Positions 46,179-54,972 of a stretch of 64,000 bases of DNA are shown here, piece by piece (within the stretch, counting starts at the first letter, position 1; every line of letters begins with the position of its first letter). Made by a program: the position numbers and the translations under genes. The DNA lies in assembly GCF_001693485.1 (NCBI RefSeq), contig NZ_MAXC01000008.1:62001-126000 (forward strand), read 5' to 3'. Below the pieces are notes generated by a model. The model was given only the letters and a program-made list of their open reading frames with translations. It ran no database searches and was not told the DNA's origin. The DNA is from Bradyrhizobium sp. LMTR 3 (GTDB taxonomy: Bacteria; Pseudomonadota; Alphaproteobacteria; Rhizobiales; Xanthobacteraceae).

Positions 46179-47165
46179 CTATTTGCTGGCCTGGGACGCC
46201 ATGTCCGCGATTGCCTTCATTACGGTGTCGCGGACACCGGGATCGTACAGCGTGTGGCCGGCGCCCTCGACAAAGCGAATTTCGGCTTCCTGCCACACGG
46301 CGGCAAGCGCATGCGAGGTCGCAGGCGGGCACAGCAGATCATAACGGCCCTGCACGATGATGCCGGGGATGTCTTTGAGCTTACCCGCTTCCCGCAACAA
46401 TTGATTGGGCTGCATGAAGCAGTCATTGGCAAAATAATGCGCTTCCATGAAGGGCGTCGCCGGCAGGCCGCGCGATGAATTCAGCGTTGAGCGGTCGAGG
46501 CGCGTGCGGTTCGGCGTGTGTTCGGAAAGAATACGTTCGGTTTCGCCCCATGCCCGCGCGGCAGGAATATGCACGTCGGGATTGGAATCGAGGATCCGGC
46601 GGAAATAGGCCTGCAGCGGTTGCGCGCGCTCGCTTTCCGGCAACACGCTCATGAAGTCGTCGTAGAGCCCTGGATAGAACCGCGGCAGCACTTTTAGAAA
46701 ACCGTTTTCGATTTCCTCGGTCGTGCCCAGGAAAGTAGCGCGAAGCACGATGCCGCTGACGCGGTCGGGATGGGCCTGCGCATAGGCCAGCGCCAGCGTG
46801 GCGCCCCAGGAGCCGCCGACGACCATCCAGCGCTGAAAGCCGAATTTCTCGCGGATCATTTCCATATCGGCGATCAGATGCGGCAGCGTGTTGGCTTCGC
46901 GACGACCCTTGGGGCGGCTGCGTCCGGCACCGCGCTGGTCGAGCAGTACAGCATGAAAACGTTCGGGATCGAACAGCCGGCGATGATCGGGCTGGCAGCC
47001 GCTGCCGGGGCCGCCATGCAGATAGACCGCTGGAATGCCATCAGGCCGGCCGATGCTCTCGACATGGATGTCGTGGCCTTCGCCGACCGCGAGCTGCTCC
47101 GACGTCAGCGGCGCAAAGGGGTCGGCGCGTTTGATGGATTTGCCGGCGTCGGCATCAGGCGCCAT
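46179..47165 (-). CDS. pip: Proline iminopeptidase in the pqq operon
   Basis: A 328-residue alpha/beta-hydrolase of peptidase family S33, which removes N-terminal proline from peptides. Visible: VYLHGGPGSGCQPDHRRLF (oxyanion region), LDQRGAGRSRPKG, nucleophile Ser in VVGGSWGATLALAYAQAHP, Asp in VQGRYDLLCP and His in VEGAGHTLYDPG. ATG at 47165 overlaps the pqqE end by 11 bases; an upstream extension inside pqqE is rejected. The overlap makes cotranslation with pqqE very likely. PQQ maturation needs proteolysis of PqqA after PqqE acts, and no pqqF/pqqG protease gene is present here, so a role in PqqA processing is possible; a housekeeping peptidase is the alternative. Confidence 0.9.
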   Translation of the reverse strand: MAPDADAGKSIKRADPFAPLTSEQLAVGEGHDIHVESIGRPDGIPAVYLHGGPGSGCQPDHRRLFDPERFHAVLLDQRGAGRSRPKGRREANTLPHLIADMEMIREKFGFQRWMVVGGSWGATLALAYAQAHPDRVSGIVLRATFLGTTEEIENGFLKVLPRFYPGLYDDFMSVLPESERAQPLQAYFRRILDSNPDVHIPAARAWGETERILSEHTPNRTRLDRSTLNSSRGLPATPFMEAHYFANDCFMQPNQLLREAGKLKDIPGIIVQGRYDLLCPPATSHALAAVWQEAEIRFVEGAGHTLYDPGVRDTVMKAIADMASQASK

Positions 47166-48369
47166 GCTCGCCCTCAGTCTCCAGCGTGCCGCCGGCGAAA
47201 TTGCGGTAGAGGAAGCGGTCCTGGTGCGCGGCAGCCTCGCGTTCGGCGTCCTTGAAGATCTGCTCGTGCATCGGCGACAGCGTGCAGGCCGGGTCGGTAT
47301 TGCCGGCGTCACCCGTCAGCGCAAACGCCTGGCAGCGGCAGCCGCCGAAATCGATCTCGCGGAACTCGCAGCTCTTGCACGGCTCGGGCATCCAGCCGGT
47401 GCCGCGATAGCGGTTGAAGGCTTCCGAGTTCTGCCAGATCCAGGCGATCGAGTGGTTTGAGCGGACGGATTCGAATTCGAGCCCGGTAATGCTTTCCGCG
47501 GCGTGGCAGGGCAGCACCTTGCCCGCGGGCGAGATGTTGAAGAACTGCCGGCCCCAGCCGCCCATGCATTTCTTCGGCCGCAGCGCGTAATAATCCGGCA
47601 CCACATAGTCGATGGCGAGAATGCCCTTCAGGCGCGTCGCGGCTTCCTCGACGATCCGGCTGGTTTCCTCGATCTGTTCGAGCGTCGGCATCAGCGCCGC
47701 GCGGTTCTTCAAGGCCCAGCCGTAATACTGGACGTTGGCGACTTCCAGCCGGTCGGCGTCGAGATCGACTGCCATCTGAATGATATCAGGGAGTTGGTGC
47801 AAGTTCTGGCGGTGCATGACCGCGTTCACCGTCAGAGGCAGGTCGAGCTCGCGCGTCCATTTAGCGACTTCAAGCTTTTTCTCATGCGCATTTTTCAGCC
47901 CTGCAACGCGGTCGGCCACGATCGGCTCGTTGCCCTGGAAGCTGATCTGCACATGGCAGAGCCCGGCATCAGCGAGCGCGGACAGCTTTTCCTTGGTCAA
48001 CAGCACCGCCGATGTAATGAGATTGCTGTACAGCCCGACATCGGTCGCATGCTGCACCAGCTCCACCAGGTCCTTGCGCGCGGTCGGTTCGCCGCCGGAG
48101 AAATGGATTTGCAGCACGCCGATTTCGGCGAGCTCGCTCAAGACCTTCTTCCATTCTTCTGTAGTCAATTCGCTGCTGCCGCGGTCGAGCTCAACCGGGT
48201 TGGAGCAATAGGGGCATTGCAGCGGGCAGCGGTGCGTCAGTTCGGCGAGCACGGCAAGCGGAATGCCGAACGTCTCCGCGGTCGAACGCTTCTGTTCGAG
48301 CACCGCGAGCCCGTCACTGGGCGGCGCGGCGCTGGCTGTTTTGCCCTCTGCGAGAATGTCGGTGGTCAT
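47155..48369 (-). CDS. pqqE: PQQ biosynthesis radical SAM enzyme PqqE
   Basis: PqqE (404 residues) joins the Glu and Tyr side chains of PqqA by a C-C bond. The radical SAM motif is C-x3-C-x2-C in CPLQCPYCSNP (about 49-59); the SPASM domain supplies ligands in CMGGWGRQFFNISP, LPCHAAES, CKSCEFREIDFGGCRCQAF and ACTLSP. Length is typical. ATG at 48369 overlaps pqqD by 4 bases (ATGA), in keeping with the known PqqD-PqqE partnership. Confidence 0.97.
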   Translation of the reverse strand: MTTDILAEGKTASAAPPSDGLAVLEQKRSTAETFGIPLAVLAELTHRCPLQCPYCSNPVELDRGSSELTTEEWKKVLSELAEIGVLQIHFSGGEPTARKDLVELVQHATDVGLYSNLITSAVLLTKEKLSALADAGLCHVQISFQGNEPIVADRVAGLKNAHEKKLEVAKWTRELDLPLTVNAVMHRQNLHQLPDIIQMAVDLDADRLEVANVQYYGWALKNRAALMPTLEQIEETSRIVEEAATRLKGILAIDYVVPDYYALRPKKCMGGWGRQFFNISPAGKVLPCHAAESITGLEFESVRSNHSIAWIWQNSEAFNRYRGTGWMPEPCKSCEFREIDFGGCRCQAFALTGDAGNTDPACTLSPMHEQIFKDAEREAAAHQDRFLYRNFAGGTLETEGEHGA

Positions 48370-48677
48370 GACGTCTTCTCACGCGCTTCGGTCAGAAAGC
48401 CCTTGTCGGCGAGGTCCTGCAGCATGGCAGTGACGTCGGTCAAAATCGCCTCGCGCGGCGCGGCGTATTTGGCGGCGAGCTGATCGACCATGTCGGCCAC
48501 GCTGCGCACGCCGTCGCAAAGTTGCAATACCTCAACTGCGATCTCATCCGGCGCCAGCACGCGCTCCGGCGCCAGGATCACCCAGACCTGCCGCGTCTCA
48601 TCGAACTTCAAGCGGGCGTGGCGCGGCAATTTCGGCCGGCTCGCCTCGCTGACACTGATGTTGCGGCCTGGAGCCAT
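48366..48677 (-). CDS. pqqD: PQQ biosynthesis peptide chaperone PqqD
   Basis: PqqD (103 residues) is the peptide-binding RRE-type chaperone that presents PqqA to PqqE. It shows the family pattern PKLPRHARLKFDETRQVWVILAPE (split as LPRHARLKFDE and VWVILAPERV) and LQLCDGVRSVADMVDQLAAKY. Separate from PqqC here, unlike the pqqCD fusions of some methylotrophs. It is 41 bases after pqqC, the widest gap in pqqBCDE. Confidence 0.94.
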   Translation of the reverse strand: MAPGRNISVSEASRPKLPRHARLKFDETRQVWVILAPERVLAPDEIAVEVLQLCDGVRSVADMVDQLAAKYAAPREAILTDVTAMLQDLADKGFLTEAREKTS

Positions 48678-48699
48678 CGATCGCTAGTTCCCTTTGTCC

Positions 48700-48729
48700 G
48701 TTTCCTGTCAGTTTCTTGTCAGTTTCCTT
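48700..48729. repeat. Short imperfect tandem repeat, 11-base unit
   Basis: GTTTCCTGTCA, GTTTCTTGTCA and GTTTCCTTG, nearly three copies, across the pqqC stop and the pqqC-pqqD gap. Confidence 0.6.
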
Positions 48730-49498
48730 GGGGCACGAATGCCCCGGGCGGTATGTGGCCCTCGACATAGGCATGATACAGCGCGTCGAGCTGAACCCAT
48801 AGCACATTGGTCTTGAAGATCAGCGCGTTGCAGACCGCCTCGCGCTCCGCCGGTGTTTTTGCGTTTGCCTTGACGTATTCCAGCGCAAAACCGGCATCGC
48901 GCGGCGCCTGGGTCAGGCGGCGGCTGAAATAGCTCATGATGTCAGGATTCACGAAATCATAGTGCTGCAGCATCCCGGAGATGCGCTCCTCATGCAGGTT
49001 CGGCGCGAACAGTTCCGTAAGCGAGGAAGCGATCGCCTCCAGCGGCGTCTTGTCGCGGCAGAAATGCACATAGGCCTCTACGGCAAACCGCGTTGCCGGC
49101 AGGATGCCTTCGGTCGATTCCACATAGGCGCTGTCGAGACCGAGTCCTTCGGTCAGTTTGAGCCAGCGCTCGATGCCGCCTTCGCTGCCCACATCGCCGT
49201 CGTGATCCTCGATGCGGTGCCGCCATTCGATCCGGGTCGCACGGTCGCGGAACCGCGAGATCACCATCGCATCCTTCAGCGGGATCGTGCTCTGGTAATA
49301 ATAGCGGTTCAGCGCCCACGCCTGCACCTGTCCCTTGTTGAGCTTGCCGCCATGCAACAGCCGATGGAACGGATGCAAGCTGTGATAGCGCGTCGCGCCG
49401 ATATGGCGCAGCGTCGCCTCCAGTTCCTCGGCGCTATTGAGCGTAATGCCCTTGCCGATCGATAGGGTGGTCATTCCGGGGGCAGCGACGACGTTCAC
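48719..49498 (-). CDS. pqqC: PQQ synthase PqqC
   Basis: PqqC (259 residues) catalyses the final ring closure and eight-electron oxidation to PQQ without a metal. Conserved segments: RYHSLHPFHRLLHGGKLNKGQ, WALNRYYYQSTIPLKDA, RIEDHDG and GLDSAYVESTEGILPATRFAVEAYVHFC, all helical as expected. The start at 49498 is GTG and overlaps the pqqB stop; an ATG at 49474 is an alternative that keeps the conserved part. Length fits the family. Confidence 0.95.
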   Translation of the reverse strand: MNVVAAPGMTTLSIGKGITLNSAEELEATLRHIGATRYHSLHPFHRLLHGGKLNKGQVQAWALNRYYYQSTIPLKDAMVISRFRDRATRIEWRHRIEDHDGDVGSEGGIERWLKLTEGLGLDSAYVESTEGILPATRFAVEAYVHFCRDKTPLEAIASSLTELFAPNLHEERISGMLQHYDFVNPDIMSYFSRRLTQAPRDAGFALEYVKANAKTPAEREAVCNALIFKTNVLWVQLDALYHAYVEGHIPPGAFVPQGN

Positions 49499-50424
49499 AG
49501 CTTGATCTCCGTTCCGTCAGCGGGGATGTGCCAGCCAGCCTGCTCCACGGCTTTGCGCTCGTCCGAGCCGCGCAAGAGAGCGGGGTTGGAGTTGTTGATA
49601 TGCAGGAACACCTTCGTTCCGACGTCGAGATCGGCGAGGCTCTCGATCGCGCCATGATCGCCCGACATCGAAATGTGGCCCATGCTTTGTCCCGTCTTGG
49701 TGCCGAGGCCGGCTGCGATCAACTCATTGTCGCGCCACACGGTGCCGTCAAAAAACACCAGTGCAGCGCCCGAAAGGCGCGATTTGAGATCGTCGGTCAC
49801 GCGTGCGCAGGCGGCCAAGAAATAGAAATACTTGCCGCTTCCTTTGTCCAGAACCCGCAAGCCCAGCGTGTCGCCCGCGCCGTCGCCGCCTGCCGGATGC
49901 GCCTTGCCTTCAAGATACCACGCGCCCTTGCCGGGAACCGCGAACGGAAGCACTTCAATGCCTGACGGCTTGCCGTCGGGCAACGCCGGCTCGAACGCCT
50001 TGTCGACGTCGATCGGCTGCCGCTTCACGTTTTTCTCGTTCAGCACATTGAAGATGCTGTTGGATCTGAGAATCGCAAGTACCCGTTCATGCGCATAGAG
50101 CGTAAACGGCGAACCCTCGCGCATCGACAACAGTCCCGCGACGGCGTCGATTTCGCCATTGGTCAGGATCACGCCGGCGATCGGGCTGTGCCTGAGCTGT
50201 CCGGCCCGGGGATGAAGCTGCGGCGTTGCGGTCACCTGCTGGCGGAGGTCGGGCGAGGCGTTGACGAGAAACCAGTGCTCGCCGTCGGCGCTGACCGCGA
50301 TCGAAGCCTGGGTGCTCCGCAATTCCGGATGGTCGCTTCGTGCTTTCCGACACACCGGGCATCCGCAATTCCACTGTGGAACGCCGCCGCCCGCCGCGGC
50401 GCCCAGGACGACGACGCGAAGCAT
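49495..50424 (-). CDS. pqqB: PQQ biosynthesis protein PqqB
   Basis: PqqB (309 residues) is a metallo-beta-lactamase fold protein thought to hydroxylate the tyrosine-derived part of the PQQ precursor. It begins RVVVLGAAAGGGVPQWNCGC with paired cysteines NCGCPVCRKA, a conserved zinc site, and contains VNASPDLRQQ, LTNGEIDAVAGLLSMREG and GHISMSGDHGAI. ATG at 50424 has AGGAG seven bases upstream; a longer open frame to 50709 is not supported. It follows pqqA by 143 bases, a usual arrangement because pqqA is expressed at higher levels. Confidence 0.95.
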   Translation of the reverse strand: MLRVVVLGAAAGGGVPQWNCGCPVCRKARSDHPELRSTQASIAVSADGEHWFLVNASPDLRQQVTATPQLHPRAGQLRHSPIAGVILTNGEIDAVAGLLSMREGSPFTLYAHERVLAILRSNSIFNVLNEKNVKRQPIDVDKAFEPALPDGKPSGIEVLPFAVPGKGAWYLEGKAHPAGGDGAGDTLGLRVLDKGSGKYFYFLAACARVTDDLKSRLSGAALVFFDGTVWRDNELIAAGLGTKTGQSMGHISMSGDHGAIESLADLDVGTKVFLHINNSNPALLRGSDERKAVEQAGWHIPADGTEIKL

Positions 50425-50567
50425 GATCCGTCTCCTGGAGATTCGAAACTCGAAAAATACAAACAAAAACGCCACGAGGTGGATACCAGCCTCGGACACC
50501 GCTCCGCTCTCGCAGAACGTGTCAAGTCCGGAAGTCCACCTGCGTGAGATTTGATACGCGCTGCCGC

Positions 50568-50648
50568 TTACTTGCGGGTGGCGCACATATACATGTTGAT
50601 TTCCATGCCGACCGATACTTCGGCGATTTTTGGTGCTTTCCAGGCCAT
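50568..50648 (-). CDS. pqqA: PQQ precursor peptide PqqA
   Basis: A 26-residue ribosomal peptide, the source of PQQ. The sequence contains Glu16 and Tyr20 in the E-x3-Y arrangement that becomes PQQ (VGMEINMYM), with a normal N-terminal leader MAWKAPKIAEVSV and a short tail CATRK. ATG at 50648 follows GGAG. First gene of pqqABCDE. Confidence 0.95.
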   Translation of the reverse strand: MAWKAPKIAEVSVGMEINMYMCATRK

Positions 50649-50958
50649 TTGTCGCTCCTTTTGCTACCGGACGGACTCCGCCCTCGCGGGTTAAGGTACC
50701 GCGGATCAAAAAGTTCGCCAGTTAAATCTTTTGCCTGGAACCCCTATTTGTTTATGCTGCGCCGCAAAGAACAATTCACGGAGTTGTGCGGAGGGCCTTG
50801 GTCAAAACAGCGTGGGATCAAGCGTTTCGCGGTTGTTCGCACCACCGCGAATGGCAATTCTGAGTGCGACGGAGCGCTGCCGGCTCCGGATGAAGAACTT
50901 GTGAGTGAGGATAGGGCCCTCCGGCTGCGAGGGCTCAACCGGAGTCAGGTTTCCGCCG
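50649..50958. other. Intergenic region, divergent pqqA / DUF6894
   Basis: The 310 bases should hold the pqqA promoter and that of the plus-strand gene. An AT-rich stretch with TTTATG and TTTTGC-like boxes lies at 50705-50755. GGAAC at about 50738 has no CGTT partner. I see no further gene. Confidence 0.4.
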
Positions 50959-51216
50959 ATGCCGCGATATTACTTCAACACCCGTATCGGCGATGAGCTG
51001 ATTTCCGATCCCGACGGCGAAGTGCTCAGGGATCCCGATCGTGCCTGGGAAATGGCACGTGCCATGATCCGGGAACTGCTCAAGACCGATGGCGCCGACG
51101 GTGCGCTTCTCAGCGCCACCATCGAAGTCACCGACGACGATGGCGAGATCGTGCTGGAGTTTCCGTTCGCCGAAGCGATTCTCGATGCGCCGGGCGGTCC
51201 CATCACCAGGCACTGA
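50959..51216 (+). CDS. DUF6894 family protein
   Basis: An 85-residue protein beginning MPRYYFNTRIGDELISDPDG, the pattern of DUF6894, small proteins of unknown function common in rhizobia (often several copies per genome). It has no signal or membrane segment. ATG at 50959 was chosen because homologues start PRYYF; the ribosome site is weak (GGAG about 14 bases away). It ends with an acidic-hydrophobic segment ATIEVTDDDGEIVLEFPF that probably forms beta strands. Confidence 0.75.
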   Translation: MPRYYFNTRIGDELISDPDGEVLRDPDRAWEMARAMIRELLKTDGADGALLSATIEVTDDDGEIVLEFPFAEAILDAPGGPITRH

Positions 51217-51402
51217 CTGCGCGCTGCACCGGCGTCGGAGCTTCGTGCTCGCTCGGTTTTGCATGCAACTTCCGGGCGCAAAGTTTTCCGATTGCGCACG
51301 GGCCGATAAATATTGGAGAGTGCCGGCCGGAAAGCCTCCGGCCGCCGGCATCAAGCGAGCCCGTGCGAAGAGAGAGAAAGGCTTCCGCCAGGGAGAACGC
51401 CC

Positions 51403-52728
51403 ATGATGAACTATTTGACGGTGCCGCGCAGCGTGTTGCTGTCCGGTGCATTCTTGAGCGCCTTCATACTAGGCGCCGCTGCCCAGCAAGCCGCTGACCC
51501 GCCGGCCGCTGCCCAAGCTCCCGCCCCGGCACCGGCCGCCGGTGCGCCGCCCCCGGCAGGGACCGCAGCCTCGCCCTCGCTGCCACCGGGATCGCCGCTG
51601 ATCGGACGTCCCGCGGGCAACGATGCCGCCGCCAAGCTGGCGCCGATCGCGCCGCCGCCGATCCCGGCCGCGCCGGATAAATTGCCGACGGCGAAGCTCA
51701 AGGTGCCGGCCGGTTTCAATATCGAGGTCTATGCCGCCGGCATGGCGAACGCCCGCTCGCTCGCGCTCGGTGACAAGGGCACGGTGTTTGTCGGCAGCCG
51801 CCTCGTCGACAAGGTCTATGCCATCGTCAACAAGGACGGCAAACGCGAGGTCAAGGTATTGGCTTCCGGCCTCTACCGGCCCAACGGCGTCGCCTTCAAG
51901 GACGGCACGCTCTACATCGCTGAACTGTCCAAGATCTCCAAGATCGAGAAGATCGAAGACAATCTGGATAACCCGCCGAAGCCGACCGTGATCTTCGACA
52001 AGCTGCCGAAGGACGAGCCCCATGGCTGGAAGTTCATCGCCATCGGTCCCGACAACAAGCTCTACGCTCCGGTCGGCCAGCCCGGCAACAACGTGCTGAA
52101 CGATGATGAGCATGGCCTGATCCGCCGGATGAACTTCGACGGTTCGGGGGCGGAAGTGATCGTTCGCGGCGTTCGCCACACCGTCGGCTTCGATTGGCAT
52201 CCGGAGACCAAGCAGCTCTACTTCACAGACAACGGTCGCGACTGGATGTCGGAAGACGTGCCCGAGGACGAGCTGAACCGGATCACCAAGGTCGGCGAAC
52301 ATTTCGGCGCGCCATTCTGCCTGCAGGGCAATATCGTCGACCCCGAATTCGGCTGGGGCAAATCCTGCAGCGAATACACCGCGCCGGCAGGGCTGTTGGG
52401 CCCGCATGCTGCAGCGCTCGGCATGCGCTTCTACACCGGCAACATGTTCCCGAAAGCCTACAGGAACGTGGCGATCATCGCCCGGCACGGCTCCTGGAAC
52501 CGCTCCAAGAAGGTTGGCGGCGATGTCGTCATTGCCAAGCTGAACAAGGACGGCACCATGAAGTCGCTGGAGCCGTTCCTCACCGGCTTCCTCGAGGACA
52601 ACAAATATATCGGCCGCCCGGTCGATGTGCTGCCGATGAAGGACGGTTCGCTGCTGGTCTCCGACGACTACAACGGCGCCGTCTATCGCATCACCTACGG
52701 CAAGCAGAAGACGGCGGGGAAGTCGTAG
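51403..52728 (+). CDS. Probable PQQ-dependent sugar dehydrogenase (sorbosone dehydrogenase-like)
   Basis: A 441-residue exported beta-propeller protein. The signal peptide spans 1-27 ([20 protein letters not shown]); residues about 28-85 are an Ala/Pro-rich linker; the propeller begins [20 protein letters not shown] and repeats ANGTV-like strands such as [39 protein letters not shown] and [19 protein letters not shown]. This is the soluble-glucose/L-sorbosone dehydrogenase family, most members of which use PQQ. AGGGAG precedes the ATG. Substrate unknown. Location just past the pqq operon and before a diheme cytochrome c supports a periplasmic oxidation role. Confidence 0.82.
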   Translation: MMNYLTVPRSVLLSGAFLSAFILGAAAQQAADPPAAAQAPAPAPAAGAPPPAGTAASPSLPPGSPLIGRPAGNDAAAKLAPIAPPPIPAAPDKLPTAKLKVPAGFNIEVYAAGMANARSLALGDKGTVFVGSRLVDKVYAIVNKDGKREVKVLASGLYRPNGVAFKDGTLYIAELSKISKIEKIEDNLDNPPKPTVIFDKLPKDEPHGWKFIAIGPDNKLYAPVGQPGNNVLNDDEHGLIRRMNFDGSGAEVIVRGVRHTVGFDWHPETKQLYFTDNGRDWMSEDVPEDELNRITKVGEHFGAPFCLQGNIVDPEFGWGKSCSEYTAPAGLLGPHAAALGMRFYTGNMFPKAYRNVAIIARHGSWNRSKKVGGDVVIAKLNKDGTMKSLEPFLTGFLEDNKYIGRPVDVLPMKDGSLLVSDDYNGAVYRITYGKQKTAGKS

Positions 52729-52752
52729 GAGAAGCGACGAACGCTCGACTTG

Positions 52753-52854
52753 GTCATTCCGGGATGGTGCGTTAGCACCAGACCCGGAATCTCGAGATTC
52801 TCAGGTGCGCAATAGCGCACCTTGGTTTGATGCTTCGCATCGCCTCGGAATGAC
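52753..52854. repeat. Palindromic repeat, GTCATTCCGGG family
   Basis: GTCATTCCGGG and TCGGAATGAC are outer arms; inner hairpins are GGTGCGTTAGCACC and AGGTGCGCAATAGCGCACCT. It lies between the sugar dehydrogenase and the cytochrome and ends 19 bases before the likely cytochrome start. Confidence 0.8.
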
Positions 52855-52873
52855 GACGTACCGGAAATGGCTG

Positions 52874-53440
52874 ATGCGTAAAACAACAACGGCACTAGCG
52901 TATGCGTTGATTGCAACGTCCGTATCAGCCGAGCCGATCGAACAACGCATCGCCCCGTGCCTCGCCTGCCACGGCGAAAAGGGCCAATCTGAAACCGAGA
53001 ACACGCCGTCGCTCGGCGCGCAGCATGCGCCATATTCGCTGATCCAGCTTTTCATGTTCCGCGAGAAGCTGCGCGTCGTCGAGCCGATGAACGAGGTGAC
53101 GAAGGCGCTGACCGACGACGATCTCCGCCTTTTCTCGGACTTCATCGCCAAGATGCCGAAGCCTGAGCCGCCAGGGGAAAATGGCGATCCAGCGCGGATG
53201 CAACGCGGCCAGGCGCTGGTGCAGCAGCACCGCTGCGATAGCTGCCATAACGGCGACCTCTCCGGCAAGGAGAACGTCCCGCGCATCGCCAACCAGCGCG
53301 AGGACTACCTCGCCAAGACGCTCGGCGAGTACAAGGACAATAGCCGCCACGGCTACGACGCCAGCATGGCCGACGTGATGGCGCCGATCTCGCCGGAGCA
53401 GATCGCCGATCTCGCCTATTACATCGCCCGCATGCGCTAA
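52874..53440 (+). CDS. Exported diheme cytochrome c
   Basis: A 188-residue protein with a signal peptide ([19 protein letters not shown]) and two CxxCH heme sites, [11 protein letters not shown] (29-33) and [12 protein letters not shown], each in a cytochrome c4-like half. ATG at 52874 has GGAAA upstream; an ATG at 52850 would lie in the preceding repeat. The likely role is electron transfer in the periplasm, possibly from the neighbouring dehydrogenase. Methionine axial ligands are plausible at ADVMAPIS. Confidence 0.85.
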   Translation: MRKTTTALAYALIATSVSAEPIEQRIAPCLACHGEKGQSETENTPSLGAQHAPYSLIQLFMFREKLRVVEPMNEVTKALTDDDLRLFSDFIAKMPKPEPPGENGDPARMQRGQALVQQHRCDSCHNGDLSGKENVPRIANQREDYLAKTLGEYKDNSRHGYDASMADVMAPISPEQIADLAYYIARMR

Positions 53441-53512
53441 ATCCGGGCGACGGCCCCGCTGGCATTGCCCCGCGCTCGGCGCTACAAGGGCGGCAGTTGG
53501 ATGGAGTTTTGC

Positions 53513-54904
53513 ATGCAAGACCTATGGCGCCTGTCGGCTGCGGAAATAGCCTCACTGATCAGGTCGAAAAAAGTCTCGGCGAAAGAGGCGGCGACCGCGG
53601 CGTTGGCGCGGCTCGACGCGGTCAATCCCAAAATCAATGCTGTCGTCGACCACAGGCCCGAGGACGTTCTTTCTCAGGCTGCCGCCATCGATGCCGCGAT
53701 CGCGCGCGGCGAGGATGCCGGTCCGCTGGGCGGCGTGCCTGTTACGGTGAAGGTCAATATCGACCAGCAAGGTTTTGCCACCACCAACGGGCTGAAGCTG
53801 CAGCGCGACGCGATCGCCAAGAGCAACAGCCCGGTGATCGACAATTTGCGTAAATCCGGCGCGGTCATTCTCGGGCGCACCAATTGCCCGGCGTTCTCCT
53901 ATCGCTGGTTCACCACCAACCTCATCCATGGCGACACCAAGAATCCCCGTGACCCCGGCATCACCCCGGGCGGCTCGTCCGGTGGCGCTGGTGCGGCGGT
54001 CGCAGCCGGCATCGGTCATATCGCGCACGGCACCGACATTGCTGGATCTATCCGCTATCCGGCTTACGCCTGTGGCGTGCACGGGCTGCGGCCGACCATG
54101 GGACGCATCGCGGCGTTCAACGCGGCGCTCCCCGAACGGCCGATCGGGCCGCAGATCAGCGCCGTCTCAGGCCCGCTGGCCCGCACCATCGGCGATATCA
54201 GGATCGCGCTGGCTGCGATGTCGGCGCAGGATTATCGCGATCCCTGGTGGGTGCCGGCGCCGCTCGAAGGGCCGGCAATGCCGAAGCGCGTCGCGATGTG
54301 CCTCAACCCTGGCGGCCTTGATCCCGTACCTGAAGTGAAAGCCGCGGTGGTGGACGCCGGCAAGCGGCTCGAGCGCGCGGGCTGGGTCGTCGAGGAAATC
54401 GCCGACACGCCGCCGCTGCGCGAGGCCGCCGATCTGCAGACGAAACTCTGGCTTGGCGACGGCTATGAGGCGCAGTTGGAAGCCGCCGGGCGCGAAGGCG
54501 ATGCCGGCGCGCTGGCGTGCCTGCGCGGCAACCGCGCGAAAGTGCATCCCTTTGACTTGTCGAAAGCGCTGACACGGCGTGCGACATTGACCCGCGAATG
54601 GCTGGCGTTCTTTGAAAACTATGCCGTGCTGCTGATGCCGGTGTCCGGCGAACTGCCGTTTCCCGATCAACTCGACTGCAAGGACGAGGCGTCGTTTGCG
54701 CGCGTCTGGCATGCGCAATTGCCGCAGATCGCCATTCCCTTCATGGGGCTGCCCGGGTTAACGGTGTCGACCGGACTGGTCGGCCGCGTTCCGGTCGGCG
54801 TGCAACTGGTCTCCGGGCGTTACCGCGAGGACCTGTGTCTCGCCGCGGGCGAGGCGATCGAAGCCGGCGGAACGCCGTCGGCGGCGATTGATCCTGCCGG
54901 CTAG
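53513..54904 (+). CDS. Amidase signature enzyme
   Basis: A 463-residue amidase that hydrolyses a C-N bond in an amide. The Ser-Ser-Lys triad is present: lysine in PVTVKVNIDQQG, the cis-serine in TPGGSSGGAGAAVAAGIG and the nucleophile in AHGTDIAGSIRYPA. ATG at 53513 has GGAG about 6 bases upstream, within an upstream in-frame ATG at 53501. The family covers many substrates, including indole-acetamide and malonamide-like compounds; none is indicated by the context. It ends in a short palindromic repeat. Confidence 0.9.
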   Translation: MQDLWRLSAAEIASLIRSKKVSAKEAATAALARLDAVNPKINAVVDHRPEDVLSQAAAIDAAIARGEDAGPLGGVPVTVKVNIDQQGFATTNGLKLQRDAIAKSNSPVIDNLRKSGAVILGRTNCPAFSYRWFTTNLIHGDTKNPRDPGITPGGSSGGAGAAVAAGIGHIAHGTDIAGSIRYPAYACGVHGLRPTMGRIAAFNAALPERPIGPQISAVSGPLARTIGDIRIALAAMSAQDYRDPWWVPAPLEGPAMPKRVAMCLNPGGLDPVPEVKAAVVDAGKRLERAGWVVEEIADTPPLREAADLQTKLWLGDGYEAQLEAAGREGDAGALACLRGNRAKVHPFDLSKALTRRATLTREWLAFFENYAVLLMPVSGELPFPDQLDCKDEASFARVWHAQLPQIAIPFMGLPGLTVSTGLVGRVPVGVQLVSGRYREDLCLAAGEAIEAGGTPSAAIDPAG

Positions 54905-54952
54905 AGCATGATCCCGAAAAGTGGGTACCGGTGTTCGGACAAGATCATGCTC
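54904..54952. repeat. Short palindromic repeat, GAGCATGATC family
   Basis: GAGCATGATC and GATCATGCTC are perfect 10-base arms around CCGAAAAGTGGGTACCGGTGT and following bases. A compact hairpin well known, from memory, in Bradyrhizobium and Rhodopseudomonas. It starts at the last base of the amidase stop and lies just before the glutathione peroxidase gene. Confidence 0.75.
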
Positions 54953-54972
54953 CGGTAACAATCGAGAGGACC

